Below are positions 1 to 10,100 of a stretch of 64,000 nucleotides of DNA, in pieces. Below the pieces are notes generated by a model, which was not told where the DNA came from, did not search any database, and saw nothing but the letters and a program-made list of their open reading frames with translations. Location: positions 2,728,001 through 2,792,000 of the forward strand of contig JAPFFF010000010.1 in NCBI GenBank assembly GCA_039105265.1. Reading direction: 5' to 3'. The DNA comes from Tritrichomonas musculus. Its lineage: Eukaryota > Parabasalia > Tritrichomonadida > Tritrichomonadidae. Each line of letters starts with the position of its first letter. Position 1 is the first letter of the stretch. Both the position numbers and the translations under genes were made by a program.

Positions 1-65
1 TAGAATTGTTTTTCATTTTAAAAAAAATTGGCTTTTCGAATTTTTTAAATTCTTCATAAAAACAG

Positions 66-1862
66 ATGACTTATCAAAACGCACAATTTAAGAATACAGG
101 AAATGATGAAGGTGACATATTAAACTTTTTCAATAATCATTTGAGGACATTAGTGCAAAAGAATGGAGGAGATAATACTTTTTCAGTCGTAGAAGAATTA
201 TGTCATGACAAAGATGAAACAATTCCAATTGGTACAAAAACAAAAATAAGATTAACTCATTCTGGTCATACAATATCTCAAATAGAGAAAAGTTTTCTTC
301 GATTAATCGTAGATTTAAATCTATCAATGAACAAAACAATTGCTCCCAACGTGTTTACTGGAAAAGATTGGGAAAAATTAAATTTGATTTTCGTTGGTTT
401 CAAAGATGCTGTTGAAATCATATCTGAATTACAATTTTGGGTTGATGGAAAATTAATTTCAGGTTATCATCAAAGTGAAATGGTTAGAGAATCCTTCGCA
501 TATAATTCAATTCGACCAAAAGATTCAAAGTATAATTCTGCTCATTCTCATTCGTTATGGGAAAGTGTTTGTTGTATGTCTCCAAATGTTGCAGGTGTTT
601 ATATTCCAATGAGTGCATTTGAAGGTAATAATAAGAAAGTACAGGTCAAAATGGAACTTGTAATTCCTTTCACAGATCAATTAGCATTACAAGCTTGGAG
701 ATTATATCCAAATCGAATTTTAGGAGAAGTTGAAGAAGAAATAAAATTCACATTAGATGGTTTAGTTTGGTGTCAAGTTCCTCCAAAGAATGTTGCCGAA
801 GCTATTAAATTTTGGACATCAGCAAATAATGGTGAATTAAATGCACCTGATCTTCCAATTACTAATCATTTTGTTCAAATTAATCAAGAGGCACTCATTG
901 TTTCTAAAGTATATCAATGTGCGTTCGCAAAATTCAAAGCGAACGATACAACAGAAAACAAACTTCCAAATAATGCCTATTATTGTGCATCGAGTGTACA
1001 TGATGCGACTGGTGTCGCACAATGGAATAAATATGAAATAGATTTGAATACATTAGAAGTTAATGTAAATGAATGTAAAATTGAAAAATGTCGTACAAAT
1101 TGTGCTGGATTTGGTGTCAAACCTGATGTTATTGAAGCTTTAATGACAACTTTACAAGAACCAATTATTATTCCATCTCAAGAATTAACACGATATCAAT
1201 TTGAATCAAGAATTACAGAAAAACGAATAGATATTTCAAAATCAATTCCATTAAAGAATGCAACAAATATTACTTTAATGTTTCCAAGTAAACCAAATGA
1301 CTTAACAGTTTATCAAAATCCAATGTTTACTCAATTTAGATTATCAGTTAATAAAAAGAAATATCCAGAAACTGAGTTTGATAATTCTTGGGATGGAAGA
1401 TTTGTTCAATATCAATTAATGGCAAATGAATTAGATGGGTATATTGAACCAACAGTTGAATATTTAGAATCAATCTCTAGACCGTTAAATCATGTTTATG
1501 AATCGATTCCAACCATGAATCAGCATGATCGATATTTCATGTGTCCATTTGATAATACAAGTTTTGGAATTAATTTTCAATTGGAGAGAGGTAATTCTGG
1601 ATATGTATTTGATGGAGTTGATACTGGTAATCAAGCTGTTTCAATTGAATTCCGTGGAAATCTTATTGAAGTTGATGAGAAATGTCGTTATTTATACCCA
1701 TATTATAAAAATAATGCAGGAACAATTCAAGTAAATACAGACGCGGGATCAAAAGTTTCACCAATTCCAGAAATGTGGATTTGTTCTGATACTTATTGGA
1801 CTTGGTCAATTCAAGATGGTGTTCAATATTACCCACGTGGAAGACCAACTGGTTATGACTAA
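66..1862 (+). CDS. Maverick major-capsid-like protein, copy 1
   Basis: 598 aa, ATG start. It is a close paralogue of the next gene: both begin MTYQNAQF and share FVGFKDAVEII, LQAWRLYPNRILGE, DGLVWCQVPPKNV, ERGNSGYVFDGVDT and the end PEMWICSDTYWTWSIQDG. The size of about 600 aa, the soluble beta-rich composition without membrane segments, the duplication and the place beside fibre-like genes fit a double-jelly-roll major capsid protein of Mavericks. The family call is inferred from context and length, not from a motif I can name with certainty. A TCATAA initiator-like sequence lies just upstream of the ATG. Alternative: another abundant virion protein. Confidence 0.6.
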   Translation: MTYQNAQFKNTGNDEGDILNFFNNHLRTLVQKNGGDNTFSVVEELCHDKDETIPIGTKTKIRLTHSGHTISQIEKSFLRLIVDLNLSMNKTIAPNVFTGKDWEKLNLIFVGFKDAVEIISELQFWVDGKLISGYHQSEMVRESFAYNSIRPKDSKYNSAHSHSLWESVCCMSPNVAGVYIPMSAFEGNNKKVQVKMELVIPFTDQLALQAWRLYPNRILGEVEEEIKFTLDGLVWCQVPPKNVAEAIKFWTSANNGELNAPDLPITNHFVQINQEALIVSKVYQCAFAKFKANDTTENKLPNNAYYCASSVHDATGVAQWNKYEIDLNTLEVNVNECKIEKCRTNCAGFGVKPDVIEALMTTLQEPIIIPSQELTRYQFESRITEKRIDISKSIPLKNATNITLMFPSKPNDLTVYQNPMFTQFRLSVNKKKYPETEFDNSWDGRFVQYQLMANELDGYIEPTVEYLESISRPLNHVYESIPTMNQHDRYFMCPFDNTSFGINFQLERGNSGYVFDGVDTGNQAVSIEFRGNLIEVDEKCRYLYPYYKNNAGTIQVNTDAGSKVSPIPEMWICSDTYWTWSIQDGVQYYPRGRPTGYD

Positions 1863-1893
1863 GATAAGATCTAAATTTTTTTTGCAAGAACAA

Positions 1894-3720
1894 ATGACTT
1901 ATCAAAACGCTCAATTTAGAAACTTTGGAAATGATGAAGGTGACATATTAAACTTTTTCAATGATCATTTAAGAAATTTGGTATCAAAAAATGGAGGAGA
2001 TAATACTTTTTCATCATTTTCAGAAGAATTTCATGATAAAGATTTACCAATAGAAAAGTTATCAGAAAAAACAAGAATATTGTTAACTCATTCAAATCAT
2101 ACAATATCACAAATAGAAAAAGGTTTTATTTCAATGATTGTTGAATTTGATGTCGCATTTGAAAATCAATTTGATCAAGAAGAAAATTGGTATTTTAAAT
2201 TGTATGATGAACACGGAAATCATAGTGGTTGGCGACCAAGTGATCAAGGTCAGATCAATCAAATCTTTGTTGGTTTCAAAGATGCTGTTGAAATAATTGA
2301 TGAAGCAAGATTCTTTGTTGACGGTAAATTAATTTCAAATTATCATCAAACAGAAATGATTCGAGAATCTTTTGCATATAATTCTATTCGTTCTCGTGAT
2401 TCAAAATTAAATTCACCTCACTCTCATTCATTATATGAAAATGTAATCAAAATGTCTCCAAACGTATGTGGAGTGTATATTCCAATAATGAATCTTGCTT
2501 GGGACAATGGGGAAAAATCTTGGGTGCATGTTGAATTAGATTTAAACATTCCTTTCACAGATCAATTGGTTTTACAAGCTTGGAGATTATATCCAAATCG
2601 AATTCTTGGTGAAATAGAAGAAGAAGTAAGATTTTGTTTAGATGGTTTAGTTTGGTGTCAAGTTCCTCCAAAGAATGTCGGAAAAAGATCCATGACTCAC
2701 TACCTTGAGGACCGAATAGAATATAATGCACCTGATGTTCCAATAACAAATCGTTTCTCTCAAATTAATCAATACGGTTTAATTGTTCAGTCAATGTCTG
2801 TCGATTCTCTCCAAACAACAATTGCCACACAAAATAATACATTCAACACATTTAGATGTTTATCATCAATCCCATTCGATTTGGATCAATATGATTCACG
2901 AATTGCATTAAATCCTCCTGGGGTTAATTTTGTGACACTTGGAGTCATGTATAATAAATTACAATATAATCCAAGAAGTGTAAAAATAAGAGAAGGAAGA
3001 TCAAATTTGTTTGGATTTGGAATTAAACCAAATGTATTAGAATCATTAATGACAACTTTTCAAGAACCTTTAATTGTACCAGCTCAAGAATTAAGAAGAG
3101 TAATTTTTGATCAACCAATAACAGAAAAAGGAATATATGTTTCAAAAAGTATGCCATTAGTTAATGCTACAAATATAACAATGATGTTTCCAACGTCTCC
3201 TTTTGATTATACTGTTTATAGAAATATAATGCATAAAAATGTTCAATTAATTATTGATAAGAAATTATATCCACAAAAAGAATTTGAAAATACTTGGGAT
3301 GGAAGATTTGTTCAATATCAATTAATGGCAAATGAATTAGATGGAATTGAAGCAACACCAGAATATTTAGAATCAATATCTCAACCTTTGAATGATTTAC
3401 AAAATAATTATTCACAATATGTCAATTCATATTTTGACGACACAAATTTTGGAATTAATTTTCAATTAGAGAGAGGTAATTCTGGATATGTATTTGATGG
3501 AGTTGATACAGATAATCATGAAGTTTTGATTCGATTCAAAGCAGATTCTATTGCGCCAGAAGAACATTACAATATATACACTTTTCCAAATACAGATGAT
3601 AATACTATATTAAATACAGCTCATCCAGAAATGTGGATTTGTTCTGATACTTATTGGACTTGGTCAATTCAAGATGGAGTTCAATATCATGATGATGGAG
3701 TACCAAGTGGCTATAAGTAA
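1894..3720 (+). CDS. Maverick major-capsid-like protein, copy 2
   Basis: 608 aa. An earlier in-frame ATG at 1816 lies inside the preceding gene. The ATG at 1894 is preferred because it gives the same N terminus (MTYQNAQF) as copy 1 and leaves a normal 31-base gap. The two proteins are similar over their whole length. They differ most in the middle, at residues about 250-370, where copy 2 has unrelated loop-like sequence, as expected if surface loops diverge while the capsid fold is kept. A T-rich tract precedes the ATG. Confidence 0.6.
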   Translation: MTYQNAQFRNFGNDEGDILNFFNDHLRNLVSKNGGDNTFSSFSEEFHDKDLPIEKLSEKTRILLTHSNHTISQIEKGFISMIVEFDVAFENQFDQEENWYFKLYDEHGNHSGWRPSDQGQINQIFVGFKDAVEIIDEARFFVDGKLISNYHQTEMIRESFAYNSIRSRDSKLNSPHSHSLYENVIKMSPNVCGVYIPIMNLAWDNGEKSWVHVELDLNIPFTDQLVLQAWRLYPNRILGEIEEEVRFCLDGLVWCQVPPKNVGKRSMTHYLEDRIEYNAPDVPITNRFSQINQYGLIVQSMSVDSLQTTIATQNNTFNTFRCLSSIPFDLDQYDSRIALNPPGVNFVTLGVMYNKLQYNPRSVKIREGRSNLFGFGIKPNVLESLMTTFQEPLIVPAQELRRVIFDQPITEKGIYVSKSMPLVNATNITMMFPTSPFDYTVYRNIMHKNVQLIIDKKLYPQKEFENTWDGRFVQYQLMANELDGIEATPEYLESISQPLNDLQNNYSQYVNSYFDDTNFGINFQLERGNSGYVFDGVDTDNHEVLIRFKADSIAPEEHYNIYTFPNTDDNTILNTAHPEMWICSDTYWTWSIQDGVQYHDDGVPSGYK

Positions 3721-3744
3721 AATTTTTATTTGATTAGAAAAAAT

Positions 3745-4224
3745 ATGTCAACATTAATTTCATATAACATTGATCCTCGATTAAATATTCAACCTACAAA
3801 AATTCATAAAACTTATTATCCAATTCAAGGTTGGAAGATAGATAATCCTGAAAAACAAAAATTAGATGAATGTCTAACAGTTGATAACTTTTATTTAGAA
3901 AAAGATAGATTTGTTTATAAATTTCCATCAGAATTTCATACACCTACTCAAGGTCAAGAACGATATATCATTTATCAATATTGTTATTTATTAAAAGATG
4001 GACATACTGCATCAAATTATACCGTTCATGCGAGTTTTGTTCCTCGAAATAATTATTGTGATAGTTTAGTTTATGTTGCAAATTTACAAGTTCCTGATGA
4101 TAATAGAAAATATTTAATTGATTCAGAGATGAGACAAGGCTTTATGGTTTGGTTTAAAGATACTCGAACAAGAAAAATAATAGTTCCTGATTATTTCATT
4201 ATTTTCTTAAAATTAGAATATTGA
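3745..4224 (+). CDS. Small structural protein, minor capsid candidate
   Basis: 159 aa from the first ATG; the frame upstream has only a TTG. The protein is beta-rich with many aromatic residues (YIIYQYCYLL, VPDYFIIFLKLEY) and has no membrane segment. It sits 24 bases after the second capsid-like gene and 35 bases before a fibre-like gene, all on the same strand, so a structural role such as a single-jelly-roll minor capsid or penton protein is plausible. That role is inferred from position and size only. Confidence 0.5.
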   Translation: MSTLISYNIDPRLNIQPTKIHKTYYPIQGWKIDNPEKQKLDECLTVDNFYLEKDRFVYKFPSEFHTPTQGQERYIIYQYCYLLKDGHTASNYTVHASFVPRNNYCDSLVYVANLQVPDDNRKYLIDSEMRQGFMVWFKDTRTRKIIVPDYFIIFLKLEY

Positions 4225-4259
4225 ATCAATTTTATTTTTGGTGCGAAAATAAAAATTTA

Positions 4260-7127
4260 ATGACAGGTGTTTGGACCGATACAGATTTTGAAAATTTTGC
4301 AAAAGTAGGAGGTGGAGGAGGACCTGCAATTGATACTAGTATATTTCTCAGGAAAAATTTTGGTACTGCAACTGGATTATCAGTTAATGGAACATTTAGA
4401 ATAGATGAGAAAGCTGAAATAAAACAACCAGAAAATTTTAAATGGCCAATTGCTGAAGGTCAAACAAAATCGTTAAAAAATATTTATGAAGATATTGGAA
4501 AAATAAAAGCAACAGATAAAGATGAATTAGAAAGAACAATGGATACAAAAGATAATGTAATCAAAGCAAATTTAACAACATCTATTAATGCCAATAAAGC
4601 TCAAATTGATACTCTTACAACAGATTTGAACGAAAATAAAACAAAAACCACAACTGTGGAAACAAATTTGAATAATCATCTAACTGACTATAATACATTT
4701 AAATCAAATACGAATACATCATTAATATCTGAAGCAAGAGCAAGAGAAACATTGAAAACAGAACTTCAAAATCTAATTGCAACTACCGAAAGTCAAATTC
4801 CAACAATAACTGAAACAATGTGGAAATTCTTAAATGGATTGATATATGTTGAGCAAGAAAAAGTCAAAGACGATAAGACAAAAGAGATCATTCAAAAAAT
4901 CTATTTACCGAAGTTAATCACTTATATTGATACTCTTTGGTTTTTCCAAAAACCTAATAGTAAGAATTATATGAGCTCACATCAAATAATCAATAGGATT
5001 CAGCATTTCCACGACGATGGAAATTCAACAGCAAATTTTCAATTACAATATTATCCAAAAGGAACACCGTCGAAAGATATTACAGACGGAAAAGCACAAC
5101 TATACGGAGTTCGGAGTAATGATATTTGTTTGAAATATATTGATTTGAAAGAAGTTGAGAAAAAAGAATTGAAATTAGGAAGCGAAACAACAGCATCAAC
5201 CAAATTAGAATTTCCAGTAGAATCCTATTTTCCAAACGGAATCTGGTATGGAGATGGTTCAAATAATCCAGCTAATGCTCGCAATGTTAGATCAACCATG
5301 AATTCACTTGCTCGGTCATATTCAAATTTGAAAACGGTTGTTGATCAATTAAATCCAGACGATATAAATAATATGAAAACGGTTGTTGATCAATTAAATC
5401 CGTCAGATATAAATAATATGAAAACGGTTCTTAACAATTTAAAATCGTCATTTAACGGAATTGATCAAGACGTTCTTGAAAAATTAAAACATTTTACTAT
5501 TGAAACTCTTGATTGGGAAGAAAAAGATGAGGACGGTGATGTTGCGGCGACAAAACATACAACTCTAACCTGTAATGATTTAGTTTATTTTCCAAAAGGT
5601 TGGGCAATTCGGTACAAAAGAGCCGATAATAAATATATCGTATTGACATCATCCGCTTTTACGGCGATTCATCAATGGACAAATCAACAAATTGTTGATA
5701 ATTATTATACTCAAAAAGTTGTTGATACAGCTCAAATTGGAAAAAACAAAAAGAAAGGAACAACGTTTCGATCAGTTCAACCCCAAACATATTCTGAAGT
5801 TTTTGATGAAATAGATTTAGACAAAATGAATGCAGAACGAGAAGCTGAACATCAAATTATTGATCGAATTTTTGATTATATTAATCTTACTTATAATGCT
5901 TTAAATGAAACTGATCAAGATTTAGAAAATAATCATCTGACAAATAAACAATTAGGATTAATATTTAGAAATTCAATATTTGCAGAATCAATGAAAAACT
6001 CAATTCCGTTAAAACCTTTAAAACCTCAAGAATTAGCTGCTTATGGTTTTGTTAATTTTGAACAACATGGTTCTGAAATATTTGACGATCATGGTAGACA
6101 TGCATTTAAAACTTGTACTTATTCAATTGATTCTAATTCAAATACGATCTTAAATATTGAATTAAAAGGAATTGATCATTATCATGCTGATCATTTAATA
6201 ATTCATGTTTTCGAAAGAGAAAGAGATATAACTAAATTAGGTTATGCATTATCAAATATTGATTTAGTATTTGATGTTCAAATTAGTTCTAATCAAATTG
6301 AATCAAATTTGTCATCAAAATTATATACATATTCAATAACAAAAGATGCAAATGTTGATAAAGTAATGATTCAAATAATTGGTACATTTAATTTAAAAAT
6401 GTTAGAAGATGAAAATGATTTGAATTTTTGGGAAGATCAAGAAGAAAATATAGAACCTGATATTGAATTAGATAATCGAATTATTGTATATTATCAATTA
6501 CCTGCAAATGAGAATTTCAAAAATTATTTGGCCACTCTTGGGTCATCATCATCAGGAGGTTCTATAGATTTTGATACATTAACTAGAATAACAAATTTAG
6601 AAAATACAATGAAAAATTATACTGAAAGGGTATCAACTTTAGAATCAAATGTTGATCAAATTGGAAATGTATTTTCTGCTGATACTACTGAGAGTCAAGA
6701 ATATCGAAATAAAGAAGGTTTTGTCATAAATAATAAAGCTCAAACATTGGCATTAAATGAGGAAAAACCAGTTGTATTAACATTGGAAGAAAAATTAAAG
6801 AAATGGCAAGACGAAGAACTAGATCAATTAAAATGGTTAAATCAAGGAATCAAAGAGATTTGGTCATTTTGTGCTGGTCTTTCAGAAGATTTATCTCGAT
6901 TAGAAGAGAATCAATGTCAATGTGGAGGTAGTGGAACAGTATCAGATGACAAATTAACTGCTTTGGAACGAAAATGTAAAAATATTGAAACTGATCTAAC
7001 GTTTGAAAATTTGACAACTGAGAATCGAATTAAGATCTTAGAAGATAAAACTAAAAATATTGAATGTGATAAATTTTATGATAGTAGAATTCAGTTATTA
7101 GAAGAAAAATGTTCCACAATTGAGTAA
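4260..7127 (+). CDS. Long coiled-coil, fibre-like structural protein
   Basis: 955 aa from the first ATG (4260); the frame is open from 4221 but only with TTG, overlapping the previous stop. A Gly-rich stretch (VGGGGG) near residue 20 is followed by long heptad regions at about residues 85-190. Near residues 360-395 a short unit MKTVVDQLNPDDINN is repeated in tandem. A globular middle follows, then another coiled coil after SSSSGG and a C-terminal coiled-coil region with a QCQCGG turn. This layout fits a trimeric spike or fibre. It forms one rightward set with the capsid-like genes. No enzyme motif was seen. Confidence 0.6.
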   Translation: MTGVWTDTDFENFAKVGGGGGPAIDTSIFLRKNFGTATGLSVNGTFRIDEKAEIKQPENFKWPIAEGQTKSLKNIYEDIGKIKATDKDELERTMDTKDNVIKANLTTSINANKAQIDTLTTDLNENKTKTTTVETNLNNHLTDYNTFKSNTNTSLISEARARETLKTELQNLIATTESQIPTITETMWKFLNGLIYVEQEKVKDDKTKEIIQKIYLPKLITYIDTLWFFQKPNSKNYMSSHQIINRIQHFHDDGNSTANFQLQYYPKGTPSKDITDGKAQLYGVRSNDICLKYIDLKEVEKKELKLGSETTASTKLEFPVESYFPNGIWYGDGSNNPANARNVRSTMNSLARSYSNLKTVVDQLNPDDINNMKTVVDQLNPSDINNMKTVLNNLKSSFNGIDQDVLEKLKHFTIETLDWEEKDEDGDVAATKHTTLTCNDLVYFPKGWAIRYKRADNKYIVLTSSAFTAIHQWTNQQIVDNYYTQKVVDTAQIGKNKKKGTTFRSVQPQTYSEVFDEIDLDKMNAEREAEHQIIDRIFDYINLTYNALNETDQDLENNHLTNKQLGLIFRNSIFAESMKNSIPLKPLKPQELAAYGFVNFEQHGSEIFDDHGRHAFKTCTYSIDSNSNTILNIELKGIDHYHADHLIIHVFERERDITKLGYALSNIDLVFDVQISSNQIESNLSSKLYTYSITKDANVDKVMIQIIGTFNLKMLEDENDLNFWEDQEENIEPDIELDNRIIVYYQLPANENFKNYLATLGSSSSGGSIDFDTLTRITNLENTMKNYTERVSTLESNVDQIGNVFSADTTESQEYRNKEGFVINNKAQTLALNEEKPVVLTLEEKLKKWQDEELDQLKWLNQGIKEIWSFCAGLSEDLSRLEENQCQCGGSGTVSDDKLTALERKCKNIETDLTFENLTTENRIKILEDKTKNIECDKFYDSRIQLLEEKCSTIE

Positions 7128-7156
7128 ATATTATTTTTGTTGCAAATGTAAAAAAA

Positions 7157-10100
7157 ATGCTAACCAAATTTAAAGGCGATATTCAATTTAAAGTAGATGG
7201 TAAAACATATTTAGGTTCTCAATTGTTAACATCAAAATCGAATGAGTTTGAAACTGTTGAAGGTTTTTCTGATTATCATGTTACTAGAGATGCATTAACG
7301 GTTGAAGATGAAAAATTAAATATACAAATGAATGATGATGATATAACAAAACTATTACAAATCGATGATAAGACAGAAGTATTTAAAATCAATTTGAGAA
7401 AGAATGTTTTCTTAGATAGTGAAGGAAAATATATTTATCAATTATCAATTTATGTTTTGAATAAAAATTTCGTATGTCCATGTGTAACAGCTGCTGAAGA
7501 TAAAAAAGTGACAATTACTGAAGAAACATCAACAACTCCATACATAAAAGTTGATAAGAATTTAAATCTTGATTTGAAATCTTTGTACATTAATGGTGAA
7601 ATTAGTATTATTTATCAATTACCATTAACACATTTGAAATCAACATTACCTTCCATCAAATGTGATATCATAGATTCGAGAAATAGTTTGAAATTACATG
7701 AATCTGATAACTTATATTTATACAAACCAAGTGTCATAACCGAAGAAACATTGACTGATAATATTGATGTATATACAATGAAATGGACAATTCCTACTGA
7801 TTATAGTATTCCTGACGGTTTAAAATTTGAATTTAAAGAACATTGTTTTGGAAATATTTGGACTTATATTTATAGTAATGGAAGATGGACTGGGAATAAT
7901 ATTAAAGGTCGAATAAATGGTAAAATTATAAATAAAAGAAATGAACAAGAATCAGGTAAAAGTCAAACAAAATATCAAGAAAGAGATGGAGCGTTAATTA
8001 TGATTAAAAGAACTCCAATAAATATTTTGGTAGGTACTAATCAGAACGAATGGGAAACAAACATCTTTGAAAAATTAAAAAGAATTTGGGATATTGAATC
8101 GAAAGTATTATTAAAAGATGGTACAATCGAAAAAGGTGATAAATATGGTTTAAATTTTGATGTTGAAGTTTGGTTACCAAAATATTTAGAAGGTGATGTT
8201 ATTTATAATTGTGCTTCGGTTCATGCTTATATTAATGGTTATTCAACGAAAAAAGATAGTTTGAATTTTTCAAATTGGGAAAGAGTATATTTAGATTTCA
8301 AAATTGATTCTCCAAAATATAATAATCGATTAAGTTTTATTCCTGAAAATTTGTATACAGGTACTGCTGATTATGATAAAAATTATATGAGTTTAAAAGG
8401 TGATTTAGATACAATTGAAAAATTAACTTATGATTATTCATCTCGACATGGAATTGAGAATCAAGATTTAGTATTATATTTAAGAAAAGATTTAGTAGAT
8501 CCAATTGAAGAAATTAATTGGGATAAAAATACTAATCCATTTGAATATATAATTAATCAACAATATTATGAAGTGAGTCCAAATCCAAATGCAGCAACAA
8601 CTTTATATACTGATTACAACATAACTTCATCAAAAATTATTACAGCTGACAATATTACAACAATGAGATCAGATTTAAATTTAGTTTCAAATACGATTGA
8701 TGTTGTTTCTGTTGATGTTGATAATTTAGATAAATCCGTTGAAAATTTAAAAACAAGAATGACTCTAACTGAAAAAATAACTGAAAAATTAGAAGCTGAT
8801 GTTGATAAAATTAGATTAAGACAAAATATTCAAATGGTAGCTGGTTTGATAGGTTTTAGTGCAAAAGGTATATCATTTGGTATAAAAAGTATTTCTGGTG
8901 TTGTAAGTAATATGTGGAAAGCTTGGGTAGAATCAAATGCAGAAATGGAATTAGCAGATTTATCAAGAAGTGATGGAGTTTCATTATCTGGTGTAAGAAA
9001 TTGGTGTGAATCTGGTGCAACAACAATTCCAATATTTGATGAAAAAGAAGAAGAACAAATTTTAACAGTAGGTGGTGGAAAACAATTATGTTATTCATTT
9101 AGAGATTCAATGAAGAAACCTTTATTGAAAATTGTAGATAAAATTGAGGAAATGGATAATGATTATATTTCCAGAAGTGAATTAACAAGAATGGATACAA
9201 TTGATATTGTTATCAAAGTTAATGAAATGGATGTTCCAATAATTTTAACTGCAGAAGAAGAATTAAAAAATGGTATTTGTGTATTTAAATTATTCACCTC
9301 TGAAGGTCAAAAACGAGTTTATATCAAAATTGAACAAGGTACAATAACTGATTATAAAGGAGTTGATACAACAACAACAATAGATAGCATCACAATTGAA
9401 GGTCTTCCAAAATCTGAAGAATATCGTACAAAATATTTATCATGGATTGATAAATCAGGAAAAACAATTACCTTGACTGGAGAAAATACAGATGCTAAAT
9501 TAATTGGTTGTGTTATTGAAAAGAATACATTTATTAGACTTTTAGTTGAGAAAACTCCAGCTGATATTGCTTTTCTATCTGATATTGAAGCTTTAGATGA
9601 AAAAATAAATGCATTAGCAGTAAATAGTCATCAAAATGATGTTGCAATGTTGAGTCTTGAATATCCAACAACTGACGAAGTAAATACTGCTTTAGAAACT
9701 ATTCAACAAGAATTAGCTAAGAAACCAAATATTGAAGAATTATATACGAAAGAAGAAGCGGATGCAAAATATGCTTTGAAAAGTGAAATCCCTGAAATTC
9801 CTGATGATTATGCGACAATCGACGATCTGGATCAATATGCCTTGAAGAAAGACGTCTCCAAATATCGAGAGAAAAAGGATTTAATATATAAAGATGCTGT
9901 CGATGTGCCTTTTGAAAATGTCCGAGATAGTTCAGGAAGGTGGGAAGCCAAAATAAAAATGACTAGGGGAACTCGTCTTGTTGGAACGATTACTGATGCT
10001 GGTGTGGTCAAGAATTTTGATTTTCTGTTTGATTATAATGAAAATGTACCTGAGAATTCCGATATTTATTACAGTATAGAAATTGATGGAACAACTTATA

